NCBI RefSeq assembly: GCF_032854445.1
Contig: NC_088295.1
Coordinates: 24,475,385 to 24,539,384, forward strand
Length of the DNA stretch: 64,000 nucleotides
Source: Liolophura sinensis
Lineage: Eukaryota > Mollusca > Polyplacophora > Chitonida > Chitonidae
Direction of reading: 5' to 3'
The notes beneath the pieces were generated by a model. The model was not told the origin of the DNA. It did not search any database and saw nothing but the letters and a program-made list of their open reading frames with translations. Position 1 is the stretch's first letter; every line of letters starts with the position of its first letter. This document shows, in pieces, positions 26,841-41,100 of the stretch. The translations under genes were made by a program, and so were the position numbers.

Positions 26841-29800
26841 GTCATGATAACAGTTAACGTTGTCGCTTTTCTTGGCTCTGGTGTGTTGTTTGACAACAGC
26901 CGCTTCCACAGTGCCTGCTTTGCAGTTACCAGGTATCACCATTAGTGATAGCGGACTAGGATACTGTTATCAATCACTGTTCACGCTGTCATCATCGTGG
27001 TCTTTGGAGAATTGTACAGCCTTTGCTGGAGAATGCTATCACAAGGACATCTACTATGTTCCCCTACCAGGTTCTTTGTTAACTTGTGTCAGTCCCACAA
27101 CGTCAATCCCACAGTATGCTATTCACCATGCTCAAGAAGTCTTTGATGTTTTTATGCGCTTGCTCTTGGTTCTTCGTGAATGGGTTGTGCCCATAACGTG
27201 TGCGTAATACTTTCCATTGATGTAATTGGTACTCTGATGAAAAAGCACTCGAATGAATATTCCGGTATACGCGAAGAAAGGTAATTTATTTGACGTTGAC
27301 TAGATTGTGACCAGTGATACAAATTTCCAACGTGAAGTCCATTCCACTCACACAGGACAGCTGTTCACAGTTCACACAAATAGGATTGCAGCTCTTCCAG
27401 AATAAGATGAATGTTATATGATTGTTTTGAATGATCAATGATCGTTCACTGTTTTTTACACTTCAATTTTCAAAATAACACAAAATGTGGAAGTTGAAGA
27501 TTGCCCTTTTTATCATCATTTGTGATCAACAAGTCAGTACGACTTCCCTTGATATTTCAAAGCAAAACTCTTTTGCACTATAAATATTTCATACCATGCG
27601 AATTTCCAAAATTGCTGTTCATTTATCCCTTTCAAAAAGGTAAATACAAGCTCGAAATCAAATTATGTAACAAACGTGAACCAGTGTATATGGAAGATGA
27701 ATTAATTTCCAGTGATTTGGCACAAGTTCCCGTATTTGATATATGGTGCCTCGTCAGTTACCTAGTCCAGAACACTGTTCAGGTAAACATTGCAGTTCCA
27801 AATTTTAAGTCTATGGTATTGTTCCCCGTTACACATACTGAAATATCGTAGTCGAGCATTTTCATTACACCCAGACACTATTTGGCGGGAATACGTACTG
27901 TATCTATAAACTAAGTCTTAGTGTGATCATCTGCCAACTATCACATTGCCGTCACGTACTGCTCTAGTTTAACTCTCCATGACGTAGTCTTTTATATTAT
28001 AATCTCCTGCACAATGACCGTCAACTCTCATTTTCTGTCAATGTTCGATAATCCTGACAAAATTTCAGAATCTTTTCAATAGTTATGAAGGTTTGACCTA
28101 GACAAATACATGTACAGTGTTTGACGACGTCGACTGGAATCATCTATCTTCATCGGTTTGTACAAGCGCTAGTGTGTTGTTCATGTAATGCCACGCTGTA
28201 ATTCTTCTTATCTCGTGATGCTAGGGGCTGTATTAATTGCTACTAGTTAAGTATTTACATGAACCGTTAGACAAGAGGCGGGATTTTACAGGTTACGTGT
28301 GACTATTTGCCAACTATAACACTGTCGTTGTTCCTCTGCTTTTACATGTACTTACCGCGATGTTGTTTTTTTATGCCTGCATAATTCAGGATTCTGCTGG
28401 TGACTCCTAATCCCCAAAACCTGCAGGTCCCTTTGCATTGTTTTCACATTATTGTTTAATAAATGTGATGATAAGTGTGTTGAGCAATTCTAGACCGGTG
28501 ACGTCTAATAAATTGCAATCAACGTCGCTGCGTTTCTTTCGCCTAATACTGCTTAAACCATGGTGCTAAAGAGTGTTTAAGTTGCCACCGATTAAGTATA
28601 TTAGGAAACCTAATATGCTTTACAAGTACTGAGCTGCACAACTTCATCGATTTAAAGTAAGAATGACAACCAAAATACTTTGGTTTAATGTGTTTCGAAG
28701 TTCATGGAACAATGGCCTGTCGTTTGAAACACCTAAACAATCCCCTCACTGAGGCTTTACATTCAATCTTGATGAAAACTCCCAAGTGCACACACGTTTT
28801 ATATGCTATTGGATCAGTTCAAACTTACTGTTCGACCACTGTCTTATACAGAGATATTTACTCTACCATCCACACAGAACAAAGCAATATCTATAATAGT
28901 ACACCCAAACATAAAGTTTTTAGTTTCGTTCTAAAGAAGCCTGATTTCCCCCGAACTGTCATACTTCCGTAAATTGTTCACATGTACAATACAGTTGCTT
29001 TTCTTGGACGTAAATAACAAATACACCTAAGGTGCCTTTATTAAATGTCAACTGTTGAGAAAGAATGACAGACGCTGCTTTGAAGACAGGCGATCTGATT
29101 ATGTAGTCTGAATATCACAAATCATCGTTCGTCAAATCTCCCGTCTGGACACGTTCCAGTCAATCCCCTTAGATTATTAGGAACAGTAAATTAACCATGA
29201 CGTTTTAAATGTACCATTTGGATAAACTGTCATCCACATGGTGCTGGCGTGCCAAATTTTGTTAGTATTCCAAGATAGCCTAATTCCGGTCATGTCCGCT
29301 CCTTACCATTTTCCGACATTAGTGCTCTGAGTTTTCTGCCCAGAGCAGACGAGGAATAACAGCGGCCAAGAACAAGTCGCAATAAATATAGGTTGTGTCT
29401 GGGATGCCCAGGAATATGAAGTTCGCGCCACAGCTTATATGATAATGATAATGATTTCAGCCAACGATAAAACGTGTAGAGTTTCATATATTCTTCTGCA
29501 CGTGCCAAAAAATGTGTACGACTTCTCTTAGAAAATGCCACGGAGCAACACTTATAACTGAGGATTGCACTGGAGTGGTAATCATGGTCGGAGCACAAGG
29601 TTATAAGCTGTTTACAGAACACCATTTGGTTCGTAGTTGGAAGAAACAAAATATATGGTATTTTTACAAGGAAAATAATATTTCAGAACTTCACTAGCGC
29701 GTACACCATGGTTTTATCACCAACAGACGATGGCGGACGGTATGTCAGGGGGAAATACTATAATATTTTGTTCATGGAACAAAAATATAATAATATACCA

Positions 29801-32539
29801 TGAGCATCTAACCATAAAGAAAGGAATGTCTGTTCTTCCGAAACTATCTATAAGATCGACTCCACATCTCACGGTTGTTCAGCCGAGGACGTGTAAGTGC
29901 ATTGTCGAGCATATAAAAAGTGAGTCAGTAAAGTGTGCAATGATGACATAAATCTTTTCATCGAGCACTTTCATTGAACAGGCTGGGTTTCTCCACAAGA
30001 TGATCCCCACAAGGGCTTAGTGCCTTTCTGACATACAAATTCAGATCTCCAACAGGGCTTATACTAAGAGTTACATTCTTCACATCTCCAGAAGAATTTG
30101 TAGTGACAGTACAACAGTTTCTGACAAATCTTTTCGACAGACACTGCACTATTTACTAACAGATCAGTAATGTCGCGTTTTGAACTATATCTCTATGCCG
30201 TGTCCAGTAAAAAAGTCTGAGCGCTTCCATACGAAACAATGACTGGCTAGGTAACAGCTCTTGAGATTTGATTGGCTGATATTTATGTCAATGTATTCAA
30301 AGTTATAATCAGATCAGAGACATTTCCTCGTGAATACAAGTAGATTGACCTGGATTGCTAAATCAAACTTTAATGATGTTGACAGGAGTTACTGCGACCT
30401 CCAATGGAATATTGGCCTATCGAACTGAATTATGGACCAAACATCTTCAAGACAACCTTTCCAATCCTAAAGGACTTGCGGCACCCATAAATCCCGTTAT
30501 AGCTGTTATAGCTGTTACATTGCTGCGTAGCAGTAACAGGGAGATGATACTTTCAGCCAACACAGAAATTGGAACCCTGTGCCGTTGGTATACAACTTAT
30601 ATATACAACAAGCATAAGCTTGGCAGAAATTTGAAGAAAAAAAAGAAAGGATGTCTGAACGTATGGACCGAAATGGTCAATAAAACAGTATAGTAATGAT
30701 CTAGCAATACTAGTTTTATAATATCATGCATATTAATATTGCAGCCTTAACGTCAATAAAGAGGTCTTCAGCACTTGTACTTTTACACCGTGTAAGAGTA
30801 AATTACACACGATATATTAGGGCCGAGCAAAGTCTATGGTTAGTCATATCAAATGCACTTCCATATACACCACTGCATTGGTGTAACTTCTGTATACAGC
30901 ATACTGCAGGTATCAGCCGACAAAACCTGAATTGAAACTCCATGAAAAAGCAGAACTAAACTAGAAGCCCGACACAGTCGGTCACGAACATGGAAACAAC
31001 CTGGCGGAAACGTTGATGCGCTATACTTTACACAGGATACGACGACATTTAGAAGAATTTCTCGCATGGGTTCGAAGAAAGGCAAGCCGCTCAGAAGGAA
31101 ATGAATACGGACAGCCGATTGGCTGTCCCCAGACGCGTCGCTAGTTCCAGGAGATGTTTGTGGAAGGCTGATTTACATGCCTGCGATCCGTGGTCATGTG
31201 GCTCCAATTTATATTATGCCTTTGGAAAAGCATATTAAATCCTGACCTGTCACATAAACAAGCATTACAGAGTCCAGGTGTAATTCAGATATCTTAAATT
31301 AAGCAATCATGGAAACATTCTACGATACTCAGTAACAGTAATCTACATTATTTTACCAAGACTCGGTCATTAAATACACGCTTATAGTACTCTGTATCAT
31401 CGTTAACTAACTGGTCCATATAACGTGTGACCCAACAGACTGTATGGTAGTGACAGACTAACGCTTCACACGCACCCTACTTAAACATGTATTACTGGAT
31501 TAACAACTAATTTTCATGACCATCGTTCTGATACATCCTGCTAATGTATAGGTGGTAATTCGAAAGCCCTCCGCCACATAAAATGAACTGAAAGTGTGTT
31601 ATCTAATACATGCCGAGATTAACCTTTCACCATGCCTGTCAATACCTGAAGCATCAGGGTCAGTGGTTACATTACCTCGCCCACTTAAGCCACTGAACCG
31701 AAGCCCCCGGAAGGGGAATGCCAATCGAATGACTGTTGGCCTTAAACATAGACCAGTAAACCAACAGAGAATGCCCGACCGACTTCTTTTCACGTTCCAA
31801 TTTGTACCTGATGTTATCAAACATTAGAAAATCAACAGAGAACAAAAAAGTCCCTCTGGCGGTCAGTGTTTGATGTGAGCTTGGCGGTTCCAAGCGGCAG
31901 CTTTCAAGTCAATGAACCGCTTGTCAATGGTTGGATCGGTAAACAGGGAGTGACAGGTTCATTCCACCCATTAGACATCACAAGCTTCAGCCTTCCTTTT
32001 ACACCAATGTTATATAATCAAATCACACAGCACTGCTGTTCTTGGGAGTGATACCCAGCTCCTGAATGAGAGTACCACTCCAATGAGACCAGGAGGTTTG
32101 CAATATCTAAATGAAATAACAAATGAACTCATTCAATGCTACGTCGTAAAATCAAAATATATCAATATATCGACCCGCCTACTTAATGAAATGTTTTTCC
32201 TCTGCGCCCAGACTGCTGGACACGCCATGTCGACTTGTAGGTTTCCGTGAGCGAATAACTCTGTCCACTAATTACTCAGCTCCGATGGGTGGTCGTCATC
32301 AGCTCGGTGTATTTTCCCTCTGTTGCAACATTTTTTTCACATTTCAAGTGTTGCACGGACTAGGCGATAGTTTCAAGGTTTCGAAGTTCATTAAATTATT
32401 CCAGACTTTATGGGACAGCATTAGTACACCTGCTGCCCGATGAATCCAGAACATTTTACTTTTTTCTCCAGAATTCTGGGCCCTAACAAAATTAATCAAA
32501 ATTTACAAAGTAAAAACGATAATACACTTGCATCTTTAA
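26841..32539. other. Gene-free stretch
   Basis: Many frames of 60-119 codons occur, none with a domain I recognise. The block 31650-32000 is noticeably more GC-rich than its surroundings (for example cgaagcccccggaaggggaa) but shows no coding signature. Confidence 0.35.
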
Positions 32540-32570
32540 TATATCATATCATATCATATCATATCATATA
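32540..32570 (+). repeat. (ATATC)n microsatellite
   Basis: About six copies of the pentanucleotide atatc in a row. Confidence 0.9.
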
Positions 32571-33517
32571 ATGTAGTATAAATTTTCAAACAAATAATAA
32601 AATATTGAAATGAAAAGCTTTCATCATATACTCCTATTAAATTCAGTGAAGCGTACCGGTATATATGATTTAACGCCAGGGAAAAAATTCAACAGGCCAA
32701 CGAAGTTCGAGAATTTTATAGTTTTACATCACAGTAGTCTAAGTCAAGTGAATTTCCGGCCTACAAATCTAAAGAACCCAAGATTCTACCCTAACAATGT
32801 GTGATAAGTGAAGTAATGAGACAATGTCAGGCCCATGGGTGACCAGTGCGAATAGCTCCCCATTTCGAAATGAGATATTGCACGTGTTGAGTTGTTTCGC
32901 TGCCGATCTTAATCAGATGAAAACTACAAGTTTTTCGTGGAAGGAATTACGTGACAGATTTATTTTAATTCGCAGGCAAGAAATTCTTGAAAGCTTTGTT
33001 TTAGCATGGAGTAGAACAAGAGAAGTCGATGATGGAAAAAACTTGAACTAAGCAGCAAGGCTACCAAGAAGCTCTTCTGCCGGGAACACTTAAAATCAAA
33101 ACTTCATCTAAATACACAAAGTATTTAAACCCCATGAGGCGTTAAGTAATTTGGGGTAATATGATGACAGGATGGCACATAGCCCTTGTGTGATTGTGAT
33201 TTATCTATGCCCACTGTATGCCGAGCTTTTTGAGATACAACAATCCTACTGTAATGTTGTAAACATTTAATTGGGGTCAAAATCACCAGCACAACCCCTC
33301 CGGAGGCCACAACATGAACCAGAAATACCTAGACTATTACATGGAAAACGTCAACGTTGGAGAGCTTGAGCACATCGGTTATTTACATAACTACGTTTAA
33401 TACAAATATCGTATCAATGTATTACATTTATTTTCTATACGCTTTGGTCGAGAGTATTACACCTACATCAGGAGCAGACTAGGGGAAACTGGGAAGATGG
33501 TATCTACACAAAGCAGC

Positions 33518-33691
33518 AATATGTGATCATTTGGTAGAGAACAGTTTGAAAACCAACATTGTTTGCTGTGATAGATTCCAGAAGACCATTTCTGACAAGT
33601 TCAAAGGACATGGTACGGTAAGGCGGGGAATCGGCAAGAAATTGTGCACCTCAGGAAACGAACCTGACTATAGCTGTGATTGACAGTTGCT
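33518..33691 (+). pseudogene. Possible piggyBac-like transposase remnant
   Basis: A 57-codon frame contains DHLVENSLKTNIVCCDRF, then FKGHGTVRRGIGKKL. This pattern recalls the DDE-domain block of piggyBac-type transposases, in which a V-C-D-N/R-F-F-T motif precedes a GT-R-x-R motif. Nothing intact lies on either side and stops surround it. The likeness is from memory and short. Confidence 0.3.
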
Positions 33692-35111
33692 GACATCTTT
33701 GTATCTTCTTTTTCCAGTTCTGCTTTTCTCCTCTTTTTCTGTTATATGACAAGCGTGTGTTAAAGCTCCAACATACCGTGAAGCGAGTCTATATCCGTGT
33801 ATTATATCAGTCATGAAAATAGAAGAAGGAAGCCTACTCCAGTCAAACTGAAACATATTTGTAGACACAGTCGAATCATAACTAATGCAACTTTCTTGAA
33901 TTGAAAAATTCTGGAGCACGGCTTAAACACCAAACAAATAAATATATAACAAATATAACTTTTAGCCATATAATTCTGCTACACAGTACATATTGCACGA
34001 CGAGTTTATGATAGACCACCACGCGCTCTCAAACAGGATTCACATAGGATTTCGGTACAGTTGCCACGTTATGTATTAGCACATCTTAACTATTACCGAT
34101 TCTAATTTATATTAACACTTTTTTAATACAAGCTGATCTATAGCTTTATTCGCACAAAAGTATGCTACCTGACTTCCCTTAAGAAGTTTATGTTTTACAT
34201 ATGAAGTCAAATATTAACCAAAACGAAAATTTGACAGCACCGAGAAATCCATACGTGAAAGTTTCAGTAAAAATATGTTTCTGGTTAACGTCGATCTTCA
34301 TAAAGCAAATTTAAAACACAAAGCCTAATTTCGGCCAAAAATGTCGTTTTTGATCGAGATATCATGTTCGGTGGGGTAATACTAAGCAACCATCTTTTGA
34401 GTGGCCAAATTACTTTTATGGGCGCTTTGACAAAGTTTTATATTTCTGATTCAGAAATTCACAGAATTGTGGTGGCTTTTGAAACTTGCATTTTATTACC
34501 GTACCTCTCTGGAGGGCGATCCTCGCCTTATCGTACCAGGTCCTTTGAAGTACGGTTTTACAGGTTAAATTAGGGTCAAGCAGGTTAAGTTTAAACATTT
34601 CATAAATGCGTGTATTTATTATATATCAAGGCACGTTTGTTTAAAATTTACACTTCTAGTACCAAAAACTAAGCATTGTGACGACAGTCTAAATTTTGAC
34701 GAAGGTCAGGAATGGCTTTGTGGAATCGATGCCGATTCTCTTATACCACAGATTTTCTCCTACAAACATCCATTAACATCGGCTACTATAGAGATGGTTA
34801 TCTTGAAAGCAGTTCTTTGCAATCGGTTTAAAAGGTACTAGAATACTTATATACATATTTTGTCCATCTTTACAAATCAATTTCACGACGAATGTAACAC
34901 TCCAATACTGACATAAAGGAGAAGACCCCCCCAATAACAACAACCGAAGAATTTTAAAATCTGAACCAAGTTCATGTACTTTAATATGTTTATCACTTCG
35001 TATTACTTCAACACGTTTTCCCTATCAACAAAACCCAGGAATGAATTCCTGCTGATGTTGGTCTTATGTCTGTGTTACAGAAAAATTTTCAGTGTCGCCA
35101 GCAATAATCTT
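33692..35111. other. ALG1 3' UTR and flanking sequence
   Basis: The part next to 35111 must include the ALG1 3' UTR on the minus strand; I see no other gene or repeat. Confidence 0.4.
34615..34620 (-). terminator. Candidate ALG1 polyadenylation signal
   Basis: TTTATT on the plus strand (AATAAA on the minus strand) lies about 490 nt beyond the ALG1 stop. I noticed no closer canonical signal, though I did not search for variant hexamers. Distance and sequence are the only support. Confidence 0.3.
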
Positions 35112-38100
35112 TCAAGAATCTTTTTTATCCGGATTTATGTTGTTTCCTTTAAGTATTGGTAATACAACCCTTTTCCAGTTGGGATGCCATCTGTTTCTCC
35201 GGAACACCTTTAAGTTTTCTCGGAATGCTTCAAGCTGAGCATTTTTATGTGGAAATCCTTTCAACAAGGTCTGAAAGAAGAAAGGGAAAAAAGCTTACCT
35301 CGAAGATTCTTGCTTCCAGAGTAAATTTTCTGGGTATCTTCAGGAAATTTCACAATGTCCGTGCTGACAACATTCTATTAACATTATGACATACACATGG
35401 GTTGTGTGCTGATGAAATATTATCTTCAACGAGGATGATGGAAGATGTAACACGTGGTACACCCAGTACAATCTTACAACAAAACTTCCAAAGCGATGTT
35501 CAAAGAGAGCACTGACTATTACCTGAACTTATCTTAAGCGCCTATGCGCAGTGACTTAAGCGCCTATAAAAGAGATTAAGGTCTACACAACTGGTCTGGG
35601 AATATCAGAACTTAAAAAAAAACGTTTCTATATTTAGTTCAAGGAAACATCAGTGAGAAGCTTTAAAGAATGAAATAACCGTTAAAGAACTTCCTCCATA
35701 TATGTGTTGCTTAGAACGAATGTGTAAGTTAGCCAGCAAAGAACCGTTGAAACACCAATTTGGTCAAGGCATAGGGCTGGAAGGATCAGTTCATTTTGGT
35801 TGTCCTTGAGTATTCTGATGACGTCCAAACTGTTTAATGTGCATGAATACAAGGTGATTTGAAGATGTAGACCTAGTCGATTAAGAGGGGTAACATCAGA
35901 GTAAGAGCCACCATAGTTACAATAATCACGATTAACAGATTGAAAGGGACAACTTTTCTCAAATGAAGGTGGAGAAGTCAAACTTTTACATTTATTTGAT
36001 GAAATAGTATGGCTTCATTCATAAACACTTTTATATATTTTTAAACTCCCATCTACTTGTCGCATGATTGACAATCAAGTGATCTTGAGGGAATTTAATT
36101 CTGATTAGAACTTTATACTATTTTTTACTTTTGCATGCAGGCATTAGACGACATTTATCTGAGTTCCATAAATTGATCTATACAACCAATCGGGTGTGGG
36201 ATGGCGTATCGTCGAGCGGAGACAGCCCAGATGCCGTGTGTAGGGGACAGGCTGGGAGACAAGGCCATAAATCCTGACATAAACCAGACGGGCTTGATTG
36301 AGCCGACAGTTCTATTAGCACAGCAAGAGACGACCAGATGACAGGCCAGGCTCTCCTCTTTACTCAGAAATCACATTCCCACATTTCCTCAGCTTAAAAT
36401 ACTTGGACTGCTAACATCAAAGAATTTCGAAAAGGCATTAACACCGCTTCCATGCCCAGCTTAGCTAGAATATTGAACACGGACAACGGCATAGATATTA
36501 TCCCACACTGTGTCTGGTGTCGTCGAAATGATGTTTGAATTTGACAGCACGGTAAATTTTTCCGCATTTACAATCTTAGGAAACAATAAAGTCGCTGCGT
36601 TAAAGTCGTTGTAAGTCCAGTAAACCCACTTTAATACAAATCCATAGACAACAAAGCACAAAAAATATTTAAGGACGCATTCTACAGGGTACTTTTGAGA
36701 TGTAGCCATGTTCTGTGAGTATATTCAAAGATTTTGAGGATGTTTAACTTAGGCATAGTTAACATGGTAACCTTTCTGTTAATCTACAGTTTCCAACTTC
36801 CTTCAGAGCCAACCAAAAATAGATATATCAGAACATATAGAAGATGATCCTAGAGGTATTAATTGTAGAGTACACCTTTTCATAAGGAACGGCTGTTTTT
36901 TTTACTTGATGCTAGTATTGTGCTAATCTTCACTGACAGGTGCTAAGATAACCCTCCAATAATGGTCACCTAAAGGAAAGCGAGGGGTGCTGTTATCAGC
37001 CTGTCTCATCCACTAATTGTTATATCATTTCATCTGATTTAGGGGATCGCCTACGATTTCCAACGACTTCTGGTGCCTTCCAGGAGCATAACCCGAAAAA
37101 AAGTGCATATGGTGGGATAGATTTGACTATGGGAGTGGGGAGAGGCTTGATGCGATAAGCAAGAGATAAGCCTGAGTTAAACCAGGTTTTACATTAATAT
37201 GACATGGACAAGAGAAGGCATTGTACATATTAACATTAATCTAAATGCAAAAAAAATAATACGGGCAAGAGGTATGCTTTTCGATTACTGGACGAACGAA
37301 GTCATAAGTTACAAAATCCATCTTGGGGCCACAACTCTTTAATGTCACCTGGGAGTAGTTATTTAATTATCCTTCCACACCAACATCCAATCACTGTCAA
37401 ATCAAGCTGAACAGAGGCCAATGGAGATAAGTATGCAGCAGCCAAATCTATCTGTTTGCAGAATTAATTTTCTGGGATGGGCCTGAAACGAGGGATATCG
37501 GGTGGAAAAGAATTATAAACCGTAGAATCATACCTCTGCCTATGTCGACTATCAGACCAACTTGCCAGCACCAGTCTCCACCAGTACAAAATACTAGAAC
37601 AAAAACTTCATTGACCATCAACCGAAAGACCTATATCAACATCACATAACGATACCAAGACGGCAAAATAGGTTCAGAGTTTGCTGTTCCTGTATTTTTC
37701 AGTTCGAAACTCACCAGCAAGTGTGGGGACCAGCTAGATTCTGTCATATACCACCATCTCTTTTTCACGCCAACTATCCATTTCACACTTGCACACATTT
37801 AGACAGCAATTCAGCACTACCAAACACCATCCCACACTCCAGACAAACTCATTCACACTAAGTATCCGTTTCACACTGACTCACCTGTATTTGTATGGCC
37901 AACTCGGTGCTTTTAACGACACCATTACATTATCCTCGTTCCGGACAACCCCTTACAATCCATTTCACACTCACCTGCACTTGGGTGGCCAACTCGGTGC
38001 TGTTACCGACACCATTTCATTCTCCTCGTTCCAGACAACCTCTTACAATCCATTTCACACTCACCTGCATTTCCATGGCCAACTCGGTGCTTTTACCGAC

Positions 38101-41100
38101 ACTATTTCATTCTCCTCGTTGCGGACAACCTCTTACAATCCAATTCACACTCACCTGTATTTGTATGGCCAGCTCGGTGCTTTTACCGACACCAATACAT
38201 TCTCCTCGTTCCGGACAACTTCTTACAATCCATTTCACACTCACCTGCATTTGCATGGCCAACTCGGTGCTGTTACCGACACCATATCATTCTCCTCGTT
38301 CCGGACAACCTCTTTCAATCCATTTCACACTCACCTGCATTTGCATGGCCAACTCGGTGCTGTTATGAAACACCATCCCGTTCTCCCCGTGATGGACAAG
38401 CTCACGCAAACTGAGAAAACAAACGCATAGAGCATGGTAAAATCTTTGAAAATTTCTCCATCCAAAGATCTAACAAATGAACTCATTAACAAAGGTCTAA
38501 CAAATGAACTCATTAACAAAAGTTACAAATGCTCCAAAGAGTTACCGTTATAGTGATAGCGCCGCGGAGTGATTTGTAGTACCAACTTGTAGCATAAAAT
38601 CGAGTCGAACCGTCAGATTACCCGAATCGTTTCGACATCGTATCCCATGTGCTGGCAAATCAAATCGCTTAAATTTTTTCCACTAAAAGTTACGCTTGTC
38701 AACAACCATGACGATACAAATGCTTGTACCGAGGAAAGCAGACTGGTGTACCACTCACAGAAACCGAGCAATTTATTGCTTACTCTGTCAAGATCTGCTA
38801 TAAAATAACATGTGAATTACAGTAAACAACTCATTATGACAAACGTGCTAACAAAAACTCCTGACATTAACAACGGAAATGAACGAGAAAAACGCGATAT
38901 CCGAGACATGTCGCATGCGACCATATTACATGCGATTTTTGTTAAACACTACAAATCGAATGTTACAAGATGGTTCTACAAATCGCATCGTGAGAACGGG
39001 CCTTTACACGTTTAACCCGTAAATGGGTCCTACATGTATCAGCGTTATATATTCTCCATATGTCTGGCCGGTTGGACAAAGGCTTTAATTCCGGTAGTTG
39101 TATCTGATACCTGACCAGTGGTGTTCATTTTCCCAAGGCAATGTATGCGTTCGTCCATCCATAAACCGCACCCAACATGTACAAGTACATATAACGATGT
39201 TAAACAACCCACGCAGAAAAAATGATAAATACCTCAGCATGTTTCAAGCTTACACAAATGTGCGCCAGAGGAGCTTGTGATGATGGGGTATAAAAGGTAA
39301 CGTGGCTATGGATAGTGATCTACCAATCATTAAACTTACTCCTCATTTATGTAAAAATCGTAAATCAAGCAGAAAATTTATAAACTATATCGTATAATCT
39401 GTACTTATCCAATATTCACATCTTGTATTCAAGAGGCAAAAAGGTTATAGACAGGGTCGAGTCAGTGCAAGCAATATTAAAACTTTCCAAACACACCACT
39501 CGAAGTGAAGAGCGCAGACCGGCAAGGCGCAGCCAAACATGTCCACTACTTTCATGGGTAAATCCAGACCACTGGATGACTTATGGAGACAAACACCAAG
39601 GTCTGCAGAACCTGAAAAGCATGGACACTTAGGATAACCACTTGAGACAGATCAAATGGAAAGTGTGGTTAAGATTCCTTAAGGACCGTCGTCCACATTA
39701 TGTATGCAGTACACTTCATGATGCGTCTTGAGGACACTTTTGACAACGTTGCGTCAGCTGATCTGGTCTGCTACACACGATTTTGACAAAGTATCCCAGA
39801 AATGGTAAATACATACCTTAGGAGGTTACTCGTATAACAACTGTGTCAATTTGGACCACTTACTCTGTTTCCACCTCGGCAAATGGGAAAAAATATTAAA
39901 ACTTTCAAGGAGATGGACAAGCACTGCTTCCTAGATGTCTATTACAGAATGAGTGAAAGGAGGGGGTCTTCCAATCAGTTAATGAATAAGGCTGGAATCT
40001 TCAATTTTCAAAAAAAAAAAAAAAAACTAACACGGAAAGATTTCACTTACAAACAGTTAAGTTGGCGCACAAATTTAATAAGAAATTTGCGCAAATATTT
40101 GATAACTAATTGCGAGAGTGTGTGAGTACATGTATAATTCCAATTAATCAAGAAAAGAACAAGGAATTCCACAAACTTTCCCACAGTTTCCAGCATTACG
40201 AACAGTATATTTTATTTGCCTTGCTGCGTTATTGTTCCCGATTCTAGGAATATGGCAAAGTCATGGCTCCCTGGAGAGGTAGAATCAATTACATTATCTA
40301 GATTTCATTTGCTGGCTGACAGAACAATCGCAGGTTTACCTAGCATCAGCGGGTAATCACCGGACTCCAGCCATGGCAGGCACACTTTGACCACGCCAAA
40401 CTTCTTCTGAGACAGCAATCCTTGGTAAAACGCCTTCTGGGGCCCCTTGCCTGAAATCAAGGTCAGCTGGGAGATCAGCCAACAAAATGAAGATTTCGAC
40501 TACCCTAAACTAATCTGCCAATTAGAACGCTTCGAATCAATACTGCTCCTGGATTTAAAGTGATGAATGCTGCACCGGCAGCAGGTTGTTATTGAGATAT
40601 GGTCCCTTTGTTTTCGCCTTGGCTCCCACGTTATGCACAGACGGCCGGCGGTAGTCCCGCTTCCCATATCAAGATTCTTCCATTCCTTGCAAACAGTTAC
40701 TCCTTTAACATTCTCACGTACCAGCTTTATTGGAATTAGAACGCTAATAAAGGGACCATATTAAGAAAACAGTGCATATCTGAGACTTTATCTAAAGCAG
40801 CTGATCAGGGGCTTCCGTCTTTGGGTTGGACAAATCATTAATATAGTTAAAATATGTGATTATACAGTCTTATGTATAATAACGTCTGATGTTACGAAGC
40901 CAAACCGTTTTGCCGACTGCACAGCATATCAAGACGATGGAAAAGCCATCCTGTAATGTTGGAGACAACAGCCCAGTACACGTACCCTTACAACCGTTGC
41001 CTCCAATGATATACAACCTGTCATTATTCAACTGCTCAGCGACTCGCTGGAGATAGGCCTACCCCTGTCAGAATCCGCTGCACCGTGCAGTGAAGTTCTT

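Noticed and set aside
26860-27207. 115-codon frame whose start resembles a signal peptide, with several Cys
   Set aside because: No second exon, no recognisable domain, and it begins next to a minisatellite; hydrophobic starts are common by chance here.
29290-29649. 119-codon minus-strand frame
   Set aside because: No similarity, no splice signals and biased composition; a chance frame.
36461-36709. 82-codon minus-strand frame resembling a short membrane protein, inside ALG1 intron 11
   Set aside because: No splice context, no recognisable family, and the composition is typical of chance AT-rich frames.
37789-38430. 213-codon open frame, the longest in the window
   Set aside because: It is produced by a stop-free 90-bp tandem unit; the second frame is open as well, and no domain or signal peptide is visible.
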